Origin: Acidimicrobiia bacterium
GTDB lineage: Bacteria > Actinomycetota > Acidimicrobiia > Spongiisociales > UBA11373
Reading direction: 5' to 3'
NCBI GenBank assembly: GCA_016215655.1
Contig: JACRIT010000014.1
Coordinates: 1-33,555, forward strand
DNA: 33,555 nucleotides
In this document: positions 6,566 through 14,887 of the stretch, piece after piece
Layout: the number at the start of each line of letters is the position of its first letter
Position numbering within the stretch: position 1 is the first letter of the stretch
Notes under the pieces: model-generated
What the model was told of the DNA's origin: nothing
Database searches by the model: none
Seen by the model: only the letters and a program-made list of their open reading frames with translations
Made by a program: the position numbers and the translations under genes

Positions 6566-8437
6566 TCACCAGGCCCCACCGCCACCGCCACCGCCGCCGC
6601 CACCGCCACCGCCCGAGAACCCGCCGCCGCCGCCGGAGGACGAGGGCGCGGCAAAGGCGCCGTTGAGGGCTCGCTCGATGCCGGAGATGGCATTGCTCGA
6701 ATGACCCCCGAAACCCTGGCTGCCGTACCAGTAGAGGTGGCTGCTGTCGGCGAGGTCCTGGGGGGCATGCAACCGAGCGGCTTCGAGCACGTCCTCGGCG
6801 ACACCGAGGGCGATGCCGTACACCAGGTACTGCTCCCACAGGGCGAGTGACATCGGCGGGGCCTCCTTCATGCGGGAGAAGTCCTCGAGGTAGCTGCGGA
6901 AGGCACCCCAACGCGCCGCCAGCAGTGCTCCCGGCCTGGAACGGCGCACCCAGAGCCGTCGAAAAGCGGCGAGGCCTCCGAAGATCATGAAGGCGAAGAT
7001 CGCCACCACCACCACTCCGGCATGGAACGCCGGCTCGCTCACGGTGCCCGTGACCATCTCCACCACGGTGGGTCCGGCCAGCCAGGCGATGACGGCGACG
7101 ACGATGGTGAGACCGATAAGCACCGCCGGTCCCTTGATCCGCCCGCTCAGATCGAGCAGGCCCGCCGACTGGGTGGCCTCGCCGACCGCTCCGCGGAACG
7201 ATTGGTATGTGGCGGCGTTGGCCGCGGCGTCCTCGCGAATCGCCTTGCGAAACTCGTGCAGGGGCTTGGGGCCATCTTCGAGCACCCGGCCGACGATGGT
7301 GACCACATGGCGCTCGAACTCGCGCAAGGTGTCCTCGGTGTTGCCGAGGCCGATCTGGAGATCGGAGATCTGCTCCCGCTTCAACCCGGCCCACGTGCGC
7401 CGCTCCACCGAGACCGGATCCGCGGTGAACACCCCCTTGCGGATCAGGTCGAAGAGCGTGGCGGTGAAGGCCGACTCGTCCGCCTTCCCCTGCGACACCA
7501 GCGCCGACACCATCGCCGGGAGGTGGTCGGAGGGCGGCTCCTGTTCGTACTCGCGGTCGTAGTCGACGCCGGGCTCGCTGCCGAACCGAGCGTATCCCCA
7601 CACCAGTCCGAACGGGATCGGGATGAGCAGGAACAGCACGGCCAGCACCGCATTGCGCACTCCGGTGGCGGTGGTGGCGACGGCGTCGCCCCGGGCGATC
7701 TCGGCCTCCTCTTCGGCGAGGATCCCCTCGAGCCCGGGCCCGGCGTGCACGGTGGCGCCTGCGGTGGAGGAGAGCAGATGACGCGGGAACACCACCCGCA
7801 TCTCCACGAAGGTGGATGGTTCGACGTTCACCGCGTAGAGCGTCGGGGTGACGCCATCAGCGGCGAACTCGGTGAAGCCCTGAACGCTGGCGGGGTGGCC
7901 CCACACCCGCACGTCCCCCGGATCGGGAGAGCCGGGCACCGTCATCACCGCCTCGATCTGATCGAGATCGACCTTCCACTCGTCGCCCCACACCTGGAGG
8001 TTGACATCGACCACGTCGTCGTAGGCGACGGCGAGGCCGGTCATGCGGTAGGACACGGTGAACGTGCGCACCTCGTCGCTCGCCTGGTAGTGCCAGACGA
8101 CGCGGACCCGGGACCCGAGATCCTCCACGCCGAAGGAATTCGGGGCACCCGAGGACCCGAGCTCGGTGGGGGCACCCGGGGTGAACACGGTCACCCCTTC
8201 CATCACCACCACGTCCGACACCCGCTCGCCCGGGCGCACCGGGATGTCGCGGTACGCCCCGGAGAACGATCCGTCGAAGTCGAATGAGATGTCCTCGGTG
8301 ACCGACAGGGTGCCGTCCGGAGCGATCGCCACCTCGACCCGGGCATCCGAGATGTGATAGTCCTTGGCGAAGGCGGGCGGGATGGCGAGCACCAGCAGGG
8401 TGACGAGCACCCCGCCGGCGACGAGGACCCGGCGCAC
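6566..8437 (-). CDS. DUF2207 membrane protein with glycine-rich tail
   Basis: 623 residues. A signal peptide (about 1-24, ending PPAFA) precedes an extracellular beta-rich DUF2207 domain (about 25-230: ISDARVEVAIAPDGTLSVTEDISFDF, SGAYRDIPVRPGE). A transmembrane helix follows near 260-285, then a cytoplasmic helical region (about 300-430), two hydrophobic helices near 440-480, and a C-terminal part ending SSGGGGGFSGGGGG and an all-Gly run. DUF2207 proteins are commonly encoded next to LemA and are thought to act at the envelope; no biochemical role is established. The ATG at 8437 is 8 bp after the lemA stop, so the two genes form an operon. The Gly tail (6567-6640) is a simple GGC/GGT repeat, prone to length change. 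Confidence 0.9.
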   Translation of the reverse strand: MRRVLVAGGVLVTLLVLAIPPAFAKDYHISDARVEVAIAPDGTLSVTEDISFDFDGSFSGAYRDIPVRPGERVSDVVVMEGVTVFTPGAPTELGSSGAPNSFGVEDLGSRVRVVWHYQASDEVRTFTVSYRMTGLAVAYDDVVDVNLQVWGDEWKVDLDQIEAVMTVPGSPDPGDVRVWGHPASVQGFTEFAADGVTPTLYAVNVEPSTFVEMRVVFPRHLLSSTAGATVHAGPGLEGILAEEEAEIARGDAVATTATGVRNAVLAVLFLLIPIPFGLVWGYARFGSEPGVDYDREYEQEPPSDHLPAMVSALVSQGKADESAFTATLFDLIRKGVFTADPVSVERRTWAGLKREQISDLQIGLGNTEDTLREFERHVVTIVGRVLEDGPKPLHEFRKAIREDAAANAATYQSFRGAVGEATQSAGLLDLSGRIKGPAVLIGLTIVVAVIAWLAGPTVVEMVTGTVSEPAFHAGVVVVAIFAFMIFGGLAAFRRLWVRRSRPGALLAARWGAFRSYLEDFSRMKEAPPMSLALWEQYLVYGIALGVAEDVLEAARLHAPQDLADSSHLYWYGSQGFGGHSSNAISGIERALNGAFAAPSSSGGGGGFSGGGGGGGGGGGGGAW

Positions 8438-8445
8438 CGCGATGC

Positions 8446-8994
8446 TCAGAAGCGCACCTCGGGAGCACTGCGGGCGTCGCCCTCGACCTCGAAGTAGGCC
8501 CTGGTGCGGAACCCGAACATGCCGGCGACGAGGTTGGACGGCACCGTCTGCACCGCGTTGTTGTAGGTGAGGGTGCTGTCGTTGTAGATCTGCCGCGACA
8601 CCGAGATCTTGTTCTCGGTCTCGGCCAGTTCCGCCTGCAGCTGGCGGAAGTTCTCGCTGGCCCGCAGCTCGGGATAGGCCTCGGCGAGGGCGAACAACTT
8701 GCGCAGCGCCCCGGTGAGCATGTTCTCGGCGGCCGCCTGCTCCTCCACTCCGGTGGCCGCCTGGGCGGCGGTGCGGGCCTTGGTCACCTCCTCGAAGGTG
8801 CCCTTCTCATGGGCGGCATAGCCCTTGACCGACTCCACGAGATTGGGGATGAGGTCGTACCGGCGCTTCAGCTGCACGTCCACCTGCGACCAGGCGTTGT
8901 CGGTGCGGTTACGCAGCCGCACCAGCCGGTTGTAGATGGCGATGACGACCAGGACCAGGAGCCCGACGACGACGGCGATGATGATGACTGGCAT
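8446..8994 (-). CDS. lemA: LemA family protein
   Basis: 182 residues. An N-terminal membrane helix (about residues 2-22, [19 protein letters not shown]) is followed by the LemA helical bundle. Hallmarks are [78 protein letters not shown] and a C-terminal [11 protein letters not shown]. Function is not settled; the protein has a short outside N-terminus and a cytoplasmic bundle. First gene of a lemA-DUF2207 pair. The ATG lies 6 nt after a TAACCT box and a long 7-bp repeat array lies just upstream. Divergent from aconitase. Confidence 0.95.
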   Translation of the reverse strand: MPVIIIAVVVGLLVLVVIAIYNRLVRLRNRTDNAWSQVDVQLKRRYDLIPNLVESVKGYAAHEKGTFEEVTKARTAAQAATGVEEQAAAENMLTGALRKLFALAEAYPELRASENFRQLQAELAETENKISVSRQIYNDSTLTYNNAVQTVPSNLVAGMFGFRTRAYFEVEGDARSAPEVRF

Positions 8995-9000
8995 GGGGGA

Positions 9001-9006
9001 AGGTTA
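9001..9006 (-). promoter_or_regulatory. -10 box, leaderless lemA
   Basis: Minus-strand TAACCT, 6 nt, ATG at 8994. It lies inside a 10-mer (AGGTTACCCG on the plus strand) also found in front of the crotonase gene at 20162-20171. Confidence 0.6.
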
Positions 9007-9094
9007 CCCGCTGGCCGTTTCCCGATGCCCGACTCCAGATTCCCGAGTAGCGGGTACCGGCTGCCGGACACCCGATGCCAGATGCCAGATGCCA
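9004..9094. repeat. Degenerate 7-bp repeat array, 13 units
   Basis: In one unbroken register: TTACCCG, CTGGCCG, TTTCCCG, ATGCCCG, ACTCCAG, ATTCCCG, AGTAGCG, GGTACCG, GCTGCCG, GACACCC, then GATGCCA three times. The unit drifts from an xxxCCCG form to GATGCCA without losing phase. It lies upstream of lemA, between the two divergent promoters. Confidence 0.8.
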
Positions 9095-9130
9095 GAGAAG
9101 AGGGACGCCGGCGGTCCTTGCGGGCAGGGG

Positions 9131-9165
9131 GTAGCGGGCCACGGGCAACGGGTTGCTGGCAACAC
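9131..9165. repeat. Second 7-bp repeat array, inverted relative to the first
   Basis: GTAGCGG, GCCACGG, GCAACGG, GTTGCTG, GCAACAC. Its reverse complement (ACCCGTTGCCCG within it) resembles the start of the array at 9004; about 17 of 24 positions match between 9006-9029 and the reverse complement of this array. The likely aconitase -35 lies within it. Confidence 0.7.
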
Positions 9166-9180
9166 CTCCCCTCGTAGACT
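9153..9180 (+). promoter_or_regulatory. Likely aconitase promoter
   Basis: TTGCTG (9153-9158), 16 bp, TAGACT (9175-9180), then 9 nt to the ATG at 9190. The -35 is weak and is part of a 7-bp repeat array. The transcript would have a leader of only 2-3 nt. Confidence 0.4.
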
Positions 9181-9189
9181 CTGCCCCCT

Positions 9190-11877
9190 ATGTCCCACGA
9201 TCCCTTCGGCGCCCGCGCCACGATCGACACTCCGCTGGGGAGGCGGGAGGTGTTTCGCCTCGATGCGGTGCGCGACCTCGGCGACGTGGACAGCCTCCCC
9301 TATTCGATCAAGGTGCTCCTCGAGGCGGTGCTGAGGACCCATGACGGCCATGTGGTGCGCGACGCCGACGTCACCGCACTGGCCACCTACGACGCCACCA
9401 AGGTCGCCGAGACCGAGGTCGCCTTCCGCCCCGGGCGGGTGGTGCTCCAGGACTTCACCGGGGTGCCGGTGGTGGTGGACCTGGCCGCGATGCGGGCCGC
9501 CATCGTCCGCATGACCGGCGATCCCGCCAGCGCCCGCCTCGTCAACCCCCGGGTGCAGTGCGATCTCGTCGTGGACCACTCGGTGCAGGTGGATGCGTTC
9601 AACTCGCCGATGGCGCTGCAGATCAACAGCGAGCACGAGTTCGTGCGCAACCGTGAGCGCTACGAGTTCCTCAAGTGGGGCCAGGGTGCCTTCGACCGGT
9701 TCCGGGTGGTGCCGCCCGCCACCGGCATCGTGCACCAGGTGAACCTGGAGTACCTGGCAAAGGTGCTCTGGGACGAGGGCGGCCAGGTGTTCCCCGACTC
9801 CCTCGTCGGCACCGACTCGCACACCACGATGATCAACGGGCTCGGCGTGCTCGGTTGGGGCGTGGGCGGCATCGAGGCCGAGGCCGCCATGGTGGGCCAG
9901 CCGATCGTGATGCTGCTGCCCGAGGTCGTGGGTTTCCGTCTCGACGGGTCGCTCCCCGAAGGCACCACCGCCACCGATCTCGTCCTGCGCGTCACCCAGC
10001 TGCTGCGTGCCCACGGGGTGGTGGGCAAGTTCGTCGAGTTCCACGGGCCGGGTCTGGCCGGCATGCCGGTGGCGAATCGGGCCACCATCGCCAACATGGC
10101 TCCGGAGTACGGCGCCACCGTCGGGTTCTTCCCGGTGGACGACGAGACCATCCGCTACCTGCGCCTCACCGGGCGTGACGAGAACCTCGTCGAGGCGGTG
10201 GAGCAGTACTACCGGATGCAGGGGATGTGGCGCGACGAATCACGCGTCATTGCCTACTCGTCGACGCTGAGCCTCGACATGTCGACCATCGTCCCCTCCA
10301 TCGCCGGACCGCGCCGGCCCCAGGATCGCATCGACCTCACCGATGTGAAGCAGGCCTGGCACCACGAGATGGCCACCACGTTCGCCGGCAGGGGCAGCGG
10401 CAAGGTGGGGGCCCCGATGGAGGCCGGTGAGCGTCTCGAGACCCGGGTGCGCAACGGCGACGTCGTCATCGCCGCCATCACCTCGTGCACGAACACCTCG
10501 AACCCCTCGGTGATGGTGGCCGCCGGCCTCGTGGCCCGCAAGGCCCGCCAGCGCGGCCTCAACCGCGAACCCTGGGTGAAGACCTCTCTGGCGCCGGGAT
10601 CGAAGGTGGTCACCGACTACCTGGAGAAGGCCGGGCTCATGACCGACCTCGAGGCGCTCGGCTTCCACGTCGTCGGCTACGGATGCACCACCTGCATCGG
10701 CAATTCCGGGCCGCTGCCCGACCCGATCAGTGCCGCCATCCGCGATCACGATCTCGTGGTGGCCTCGGTGCTCTCGGGGAATCGCAACTTCGAGGGCCGC
10801 ATCTCCCCCGACGTCCGCGCCAATTTCCTCGCCTCCCCTCCCCTGGTCGTCGCTTACGCCATCGCCGGCACCGTCGACATCGACCTCACCACCGAACCGC
10901 TCGGCGCCGACCGGGACGGCAACCCGGTCTATCTGCGCGACATCTGGCCGACGCAGGAAGAGATCGCGGCGATCGTCGCCGCCACCGTGACCGACACCGA
11001 GTTTCGCCAGCAGTACGCCGACGTCTTCGAGGGCTCCGACGTGTGGAAGGCGGTCGAGGTCGAGGGCGGCGACCTCTACGACTGGGACGAGACGAGCACC
11101 TACATCCACGAACCCCCCTTCTTCATCGACCTCACCCCGCAGCCGGCCCCGATCAGCCCGATCCGCGGCGCCCGGGTGCTGCTCTATCTCGGCGACTCGG
11201 TGACCACCGACCACATCAGCCCGGCGGGATCGATCGGTGTCGACTCCCCGGCGGGGAAGTACCTCCTCGGCCTCGGTGTCACCAAGGCAGAGTTCAACTC
11301 GTATGGAGCCCGGCGGGGCAACGACCGGGTGATGACCCGCGGCACCTTCGCCAACACCCGGATCAAGAACCGCATCGCCGACGGGGTCGAGGGCGGCATG
11401 ACCACGGACTTCACCGACGGCACGGTGAAGTCCGTGTATGACGCCAGCGTGTCGTACCGCCAAGCCGACATCCCCCTCGTCGTCATCGGCGGCAAGGACT
11501 ACGGGATGGGATCGTCGCGGGACTGGGCGGCAAAGGGCACCTTCCTCCTCGGCGTGCGGGCCGTTATCACCGAGTCGTTCGAGCGCATCCACCGCTCCAA
11601 CCTCGTGATGATGGGCGTCCTGCCCCTCACCTTCCTTCCCGGCAAGGACGCCGCCGCCTACCGCCTCGACGGCACCGAGACCTTCGACGTCGCCGTCGAC
11701 GATCGCCTGGTGCCTGGGGCCGAGATCACCGTGACGGCCACCCGCACCGATGGCTCGCAGGTGGTGATCCCCACCATCGCCCGGGTCGACGTGCCCGTCG
11801 AGGTGGAGTACCTCCGCCACGGGGGAATCCTCCACATGGTGCTGCGGGAGATGGCGGCGCGCCACGGCCGTGGCTGA
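9190..11877 (+). CDS. acnA: Aconitate hydratase, AcnA/IRP1 type
   Basis: 895 residues, full length for AcnA. The enzyme interconverts citrate and isocitrate in the TCA cycle with a [4Fe-4S] cluster. Cluster ligands are C433 (ITSCTNTSNP), C499 and C502 (GYGCTTCIGNSGP), in line with C435, C501 and C504 of E. coli AcnA. Other hallmarks are GTDSHTTMINGLGVLGWGVGG, SGNRNFEGR, and the swivel domain with YLGDSVTTDHISPAG and DYGMGSSRDWAAKG. The ATG at 9190 follows a TAGACT box by 9 nt. The stop overlaps the next gene by 8 nt (GTGGCTGA), so it is translationally coupled to the enolase-superfamily gene. Confidence 0.98.
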   Translation: MSHDPFGARATIDTPLGRREVFRLDAVRDLGDVDSLPYSIKVLLEAVLRTHDGHVVRDADVTALATYDATKVAETEVAFRPGRVVLQDFTGVPVVVDLAAMRAAIVRMTGDPASARLVNPRVQCDLVVDHSVQVDAFNSPMALQINSEHEFVRNRERYEFLKWGQGAFDRFRVVPPATGIVHQVNLEYLAKVLWDEGGQVFPDSLVGTDSHTTMINGLGVLGWGVGGIEAEAAMVGQPIVMLLPEVVGFRLDGSLPEGTTATDLVLRVTQLLRAHGVVGKFVEFHGPGLAGMPVANRATIANMAPEYGATVGFFPVDDETIRYLRLTGRDENLVEAVEQYYRMQGMWRDESRVIAYSSTLSLDMSTIVPSIAGPRRPQDRIDLTDVKQAWHHEMATTFAGRGSGKVGAPMEAGERLETRVRNGDVVIAAITSCTNTSNPSVMVAAGLVARKARQRGLNREPWVKTSLAPGSKVVTDYLEKAGLMTDLEALGFHVVGYGCTTCIGNSGPLPDPISAAIRDHDLVVASVLSGNRNFEGRISPDVRANFLASPPLVVAYAIAGTVDIDLTTEPLGADRDGNPVYLRDIWPTQEEIAAIVAATVTDTEFRQQYADVFEGSDVWKAVEVEGGDLYDWDETSTYIHEPPFFIDLTPQPAPISPIRGARVLLYLGDSVTTDHISPAGSIGVDSPAGKYLLGLGVTKAEFNSYGARRGNDRVMTRGTFANTRIKNRIADGVEGGMTTDFTDGTVKSVYDASVSYRQADIPLVVIGGKDYGMGSSRDWAAKGTFLLGVRAVITESFERIHRSNLVMMGVLPLTFLPGKDAAAYRLDGTETFDVAVDDRLVPGAEITVTATRTDGSQVVIPTIARVDVPVEVEYLRHGGILHMVLREMAARHGRG

Positions 11878-12913
11878 GCCCCCGCGGCTCCACCTCTGCG
11901 ACGTGGCGGTCGCCTTTCGTCATCCCCTCACCACCGCAGATGGCACCTATCCGATGCGGCACTCGGTGCTCGTCGGCTTCGAGCACGATGGCGTCACCGG
12001 CTGGGGCGAGGCGGCGGCGTTCCCCTCGGGGCGCTGGGGCACCATCGACCAGGCCTGGGATGCCCTGGTGTCATGCGATCCCGAGGGACGCAGCGACATG
12101 CCGCTGGCCGATGCCGCCCTGCAGGCGGCGCACCGCGACCACGCCGCCCGACTGCAGGGCACCGCGCTGTACCGGGCGCTCGGCGGCCGTCCCGGCGGCA
12201 TCACCGCCCGCCTCACCGTCGGCCTCGTGGACGAACCCGCCGATCTGGTGAGGCGGGTGACCGAACTCGTCGCCACGGGGGCACGGGCCGTGAAGCTGAA
12301 GATCGGCCCGGGACGCGATACGACCCATGTGGCCGCGGTGCGCGCCGAGTTCCCCGCGCTGGCCCTCTCCGTGGACGCCAACGGCGCCTACCCCGACCCC
12401 GACGACCCGGTGTTCGCCACCCTCGATCGCCTCGGGGTGGATGTGATCGAACAGCCGCTGCCTCCCGGAGACCTCGCCGGGTGCGCCCGCCTGCGCACCC
12501 GCCTCGAGGCCCGCATCTGCGTGGACGAGGATCTGCGGGCGGTGTCCGACGCGATGCGGGTGGTCGACGCCGATGCCGCCGATGTGCTCGCGGTGAAGTC
12601 GATGCGCCTCGGCTACGAGGCATCGCTGCAGATCCTCGAGCGCTGTCGCGCCGAGGGTGTCGGCGTCAAGGCGGGCGGCACCTTCGACACCGCCATCGGC
12701 CGCCACCACGTGCTCGCCTTCGCCACCCTCGATGGGGTCGTCGATGCCGAGGCGGGACCGCCGGCCGCCTACCTCGTCGATCCCCTCGGCGACTACCCCG
12801 GATTCGTCGACGGAACGATCACCCCGATCGAGGCACCAGGCATCGGCATCACGCCGGATCCCGGTGGGATCGCCGCCGCCGTCCGCTCACTCACCGTGGA
12901 GGCACGGCGATGA
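11870..12913 (+). CDS. Enolase-superfamily enzyme, MenC (o-succinylbenzoate synthase)/N-succinylamino-acid racemase-like
   Basis: 347 residues: an N-terminal capping domain (1-110) and a beta/alpha barrel. The superfamily catalytic set is complete: K142-x-K144 (AVKLKIG), D169 (LSVDANGAY), E194 (VIEQPL), D219 (CVDED) and K243 (VLAVKSMRLG). The C-terminal GGTFDTAIGR matches the GGMxETxIGR motif of the MenC/NSAR subgroup better than dipeptide epimerases. The reaction could be o-succinylbenzoate formation for menaquinone or racemisation of N-acyl amino acids. No other men gene is nearby, and a D-amino-acid role would fit the dipeptidase that follows. It overlaps aconitase by 8 nt (GTG start) and the dipeptidase by ATGA. 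Confidence 0.85.
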   Translation: MAEPPRLHLCDVAVAFRHPLTTADGTYPMRHSVLVGFEHDGVTGWGEAAAFPSGRWGTIDQAWDALVSCDPEGRSDMPLADAALQAAHRDHAARLQGTALYRALGGRPGGITARLTVGLVDEPADLVRRVTELVATGARAVKLKIGPGRDTTHVAAVRAEFPALALSVDANGAYPDPDDPVFATLDRLGVDVIEQPLPPGDLAGCARLRTRLEARICVDEDLRAVSDAMRVVDADAADVLAVKSMRLGYEASLQILERCRAEGVGVKAGGTFDTAIGRHHVLAFATLDGVVDAEAGPPAAYLVDPLGDYPGFVDGTITPIEAPGIGITPDPGGIAAAVRSLTVEARR

Positions 12914-14040
12914 CCGACTTCGCCGCGATCGCTCGCCGCATCCACGACACCCTCCCGGTGGTGGACGGTCACAACGACCTTCCCTGGGAGATCCGCATCC
13001 GCGCCGCGGGGTCGCTCGCCGCCGCCGACCCGCGCCACCACCTCGCCGGGTACCACACCGACTTCCCCCGCATGGTCGCCGGAGGAGTCGGTGTCCAGTT
13101 CTGGTCGGTGTACGTGCCCTCGTGGAGCCAGGAGGCACGGGCCGCCTGCCATCGCCAGATCGACCTGGTCGAGGAGATGACTGCCCTGGCCCCCGAGTTC
13201 ACGGCGCTCGCCACGGGTGCCGATGCCGCCGAGACGGTGCGCCGCGGCGGGCGCATCGCCGGCCTGCTCGGCGTCGAAGGGGGTCATGCCATCGAGAACT
13301 CGCTCGACGCCGTCGCCGAGTTCCACCGACGCGGTGTGCGGTACATGACCCTCACCCACGCCGACACCATCGACTGGGCCGATTCGGCGACCGATGTCGA
13401 GCGCCACGGTGGCCTCACCGAGTTCGGCAGGGAGGTCGTCGCCGAGATGAACCGGGTGGGGATGCTCGTGGACATCTCCCACGTCTCGGCGAACACGATG
13501 CGCCAGGCGGTCGAGACGAGTCGGGCGCCGGTGATCGCCTCGCACTCGTCGGCCTTTGCCATCGCCCCCCACCCGCGCAACGTCCCCGACGACGTGATCG
13601 CCATGGTCGCCGCCGGTGGCGGGGTGGTGATGGTCACCTTCGTGCCCGCCTTCGTCGTGGCCTCCACCGCCCGCCAGTCGCTGGAGATGTTCGCGGAGCG
13701 CCGCCGCCTCCGCGCGGAGTTCGCCCCCGACGACGAGGCCGGATATGCCGCGGCGTCGCGGGAGCGGTTCGGTTCGATCGCCATCGACCGCGGCACGGTG
13801 TCCACGGTCGCCGACCACATCGAGCACGTGACCGCGGTCGGCGGCGTCGACCACGTCGGCCTCGGTGGCGACTACGACGGCGTCGAGGTCCTGCCCGTCG
13901 GCCTCGAAGACGTCTCCTGCTATCCGGCGATCACGGTCGAACTGCTGGCACGAGGATGGTCGGAACCCGACATCCGCAAGCTGCTGGGAGAGAACGCCCT
14001 GCGGGCGTTGCGCGGGGCCGAAGAGGTGGCGGGACGGTAG
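12910..14040 (+). CDS. Membrane-dipeptidase family (M19, renal dipeptidase) metallopeptidase
   Basis: 376 residues, family length. The binuclear zinc site is visible in order: H21-x-D23 (VVDGHNDLPW), E123 (LLGVEGGHAIEN), H191 (VDISHVS) and H212 (VIASHSSAF), with the distal GLGGDYDGV motif (about residues 317-325). Bacterial M19 enzymes cleave dipeptides, often with a D-residue at the C-terminus, and need no signal peptide; none is seen here. The start ATG overlaps the upstream stop as ATGA, so it belongs to the acnA-enolase-dipeptidase operon. An inverted repeat 25 bp downstream probably terminates it. Confidence 0.94.
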   Translation: MTDFAAIARRIHDTLPVVDGHNDLPWEIRIRAAGSLAAADPRHHLAGYHTDFPRMVAGGVGVQFWSVYVPSWSQEARAACHRQIDLVEEMTALAPEFTALATGADAAETVRRGGRIAGLLGVEGGHAIENSLDAVAEFHRRGVRYMTLTHADTIDWADSATDVERHGGLTEFGREVVAEMNRVGMLVDISHVSANTMRQAVETSRAPVIASHSSAFAIAPHPRNVPDDVIAMVAAGGGVVMVTFVPAFVVASTARQSLEMFAERRRLRAEFAPDDEAGYAAASRERFGSIAIDRGTVSTVADHIEHVTAVGGVDHVGLGGDYDGVEVLPVGLEDVSCYPAITVELLARGWSEPDIRKLLGENALRALRGAEEVAGR

Positions 14041-14064
14041 GGAGTCCGGTGTGATCGGGCTGGC

Positions 14065-14097
14065 GGAGGGGACTGTGGTGATACCCGATTCCCCTCC
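14065..14097 (+). terminator. Inverted repeat after the acnA operon
   Basis: GGAGGGGA (14065-14072) pairs perfectly with TCCCCTCC (14090-14097) across a 17-nt loop. There is no U-tract, so termination by this stem is an inference from position. Confidence 0.35.
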
Positions 14098-14115
14098 ACG
14101 AACCAACTGGGGCGG

Positions 14116-14121
14116 TAGCGT
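14116..14121 (+). promoter_or_regulatory. -10 box, leaderless unknown gene
   Basis: TAGCGT, 6 nt (CGCCTC), then GTG at 14128. Confidence 0.6.
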
Positions 14122-14127
14122 CGCCTC

Positions 14128-14727
14128 GTGATCGGTGAGTCGCCCTTTTCGAATGAACCCGCTACGAGCATTGACTTGTACTGGATTCCCCTGGGTGCCG
14201 GCGGAGCCGGTTTCGTTCGCTTCAACGGGCGCGTATACGAGGCCATCACGGCGCGCATGGAACGAAGGCGACCGCTCGACCTCTACCACACAGCACTCGA
14301 GGTGCGTGTAACCGGCGACCGATTCATCGTGGAGAATGCGTGGCCAAGCCCTAACGCCGACATCGCGTCGCGTGGGGTCGTGGTGGAAGGCCCCGTGTTC
14401 AGTCGCCGGCTGGCCCGTTTCCGACCGTTTCGCTACGAGGTCCGCTGTTGGCGCGATGGCCTCATCGCGGATATCGGCGCCGCGGTGGCAAGTCCGCATG
14501 TCCTGAGCAACGACCCTCATCGGGCGCGGCGCCTACTCGACCTGGTGGCTTCGGTGCCGACCCAGATCTGGGGGCGGGACGAGCTGCACGCGGGCGAGAT
14601 GTGGAATTCGAACTCGGTGATCTCTTGGCTACTCAGTAGGTGCGAGTTTCCGGTGCACGAACTCCGGCCTCCGGCCGGTGGCCGGGCACCGGGGTGGGAC
14701 GCGGGCATCGCCGCCGCCCGTGGGTAG
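14128..14727 (+). CDS. Conserved actinobacterial protein of unknown function
   Basis: 199 residues, no signal peptide or membrane segment. The sequence agrees with a family I recall from many actinobacteria without a function: DLYWIPLGAGGAGFVRFNGR, RRRPLDLYHTALEV, RGVVVEGPVFSRR, FRYEVRCWRDG, PTQIWGRDELHAGEMWNSNS and a PPAGGRAPGWDAGI ending. A His early (LYHTALEV) and a WNSNSVISWLL helix later faintly recall permuted NlpC/P60-like hydrolases, but the expected Cys is not there, so I do not claim an enzyme. GTG start is fixed by a TAGCGT box 6 nt upstream. Base use is somewhat less GC-rich than in the acnA operon. Confidence 0.8.
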   Translation: MIGESPFSNEPATSIDLYWIPLGAGGAGFVRFNGRVYEAITARMERRRPLDLYHTALEVRVTGDRFIVENAWPSPNADIASRGVVVEGPVFSRRLARFRPFRYEVRCWRDGLIADIGAAVASPHVLSNDPHRARRLLDLVASVPTQIWGRDELHAGEMWNSNSVISWLLSRCEFPVHELRPPAGGRAPGWDAGIAAARG

Positions 14728-14768
14728 GCACCGCGGCCAGGCATCCGCAACGGTGCCGCTGCCGACAG

Positions 14769-14802
14769 CTCATGTGACATTCCCGCACGCTGGCCGAGGG
14801 GA
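14769..14802. repeat. Left imperfect direct repeat flanking the XRE-nucleotidyltransferase cassette
   Basis: 26 of 34 positions match 15912-15945 in the same orientation. The core is TCATGTG, a 6-7 nt variable part, then CGCACGCTGGC-N-GAGG. It lies in the otherwise empty gap 14728-14887, where I see no gene. Confidence 0.5.
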
Positions 14803-14887
14803 CAGAACCACTCGCGGTGAACAGTCATCAAGAGCAGCGACGAGGACGAGGACGACCGCAAGGCGAGCTAGCCCGCGTTGGCTCTCG

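Noticed and set aside
4893-6704. Long plus-strand open frame with a poly-proline end
   Set aside because: It runs antisense to DUF3107, the small unknown, mrp and the Gly-rich end of the DUF2207 gene; the proline run is the reverse of the glycine tail, and composition is that of a shadow.
10240-11865. 541-codon minus-strand open frame inside aconitase
   Set aside because: Antisense shadow of a full-length, well-conserved enzyme in GC-rich DNA; His/Asp/Gly-rich translation without domain features.
12073-12909. Plus-strand open frame continuous with the dipeptidase, which would give a 655-residue protein
   Set aside because: The first part overlaps the enolase-superfamily gene in another frame and is Arg-rich noise; the dipeptidase starts at 12910 with an ATGA overlap.
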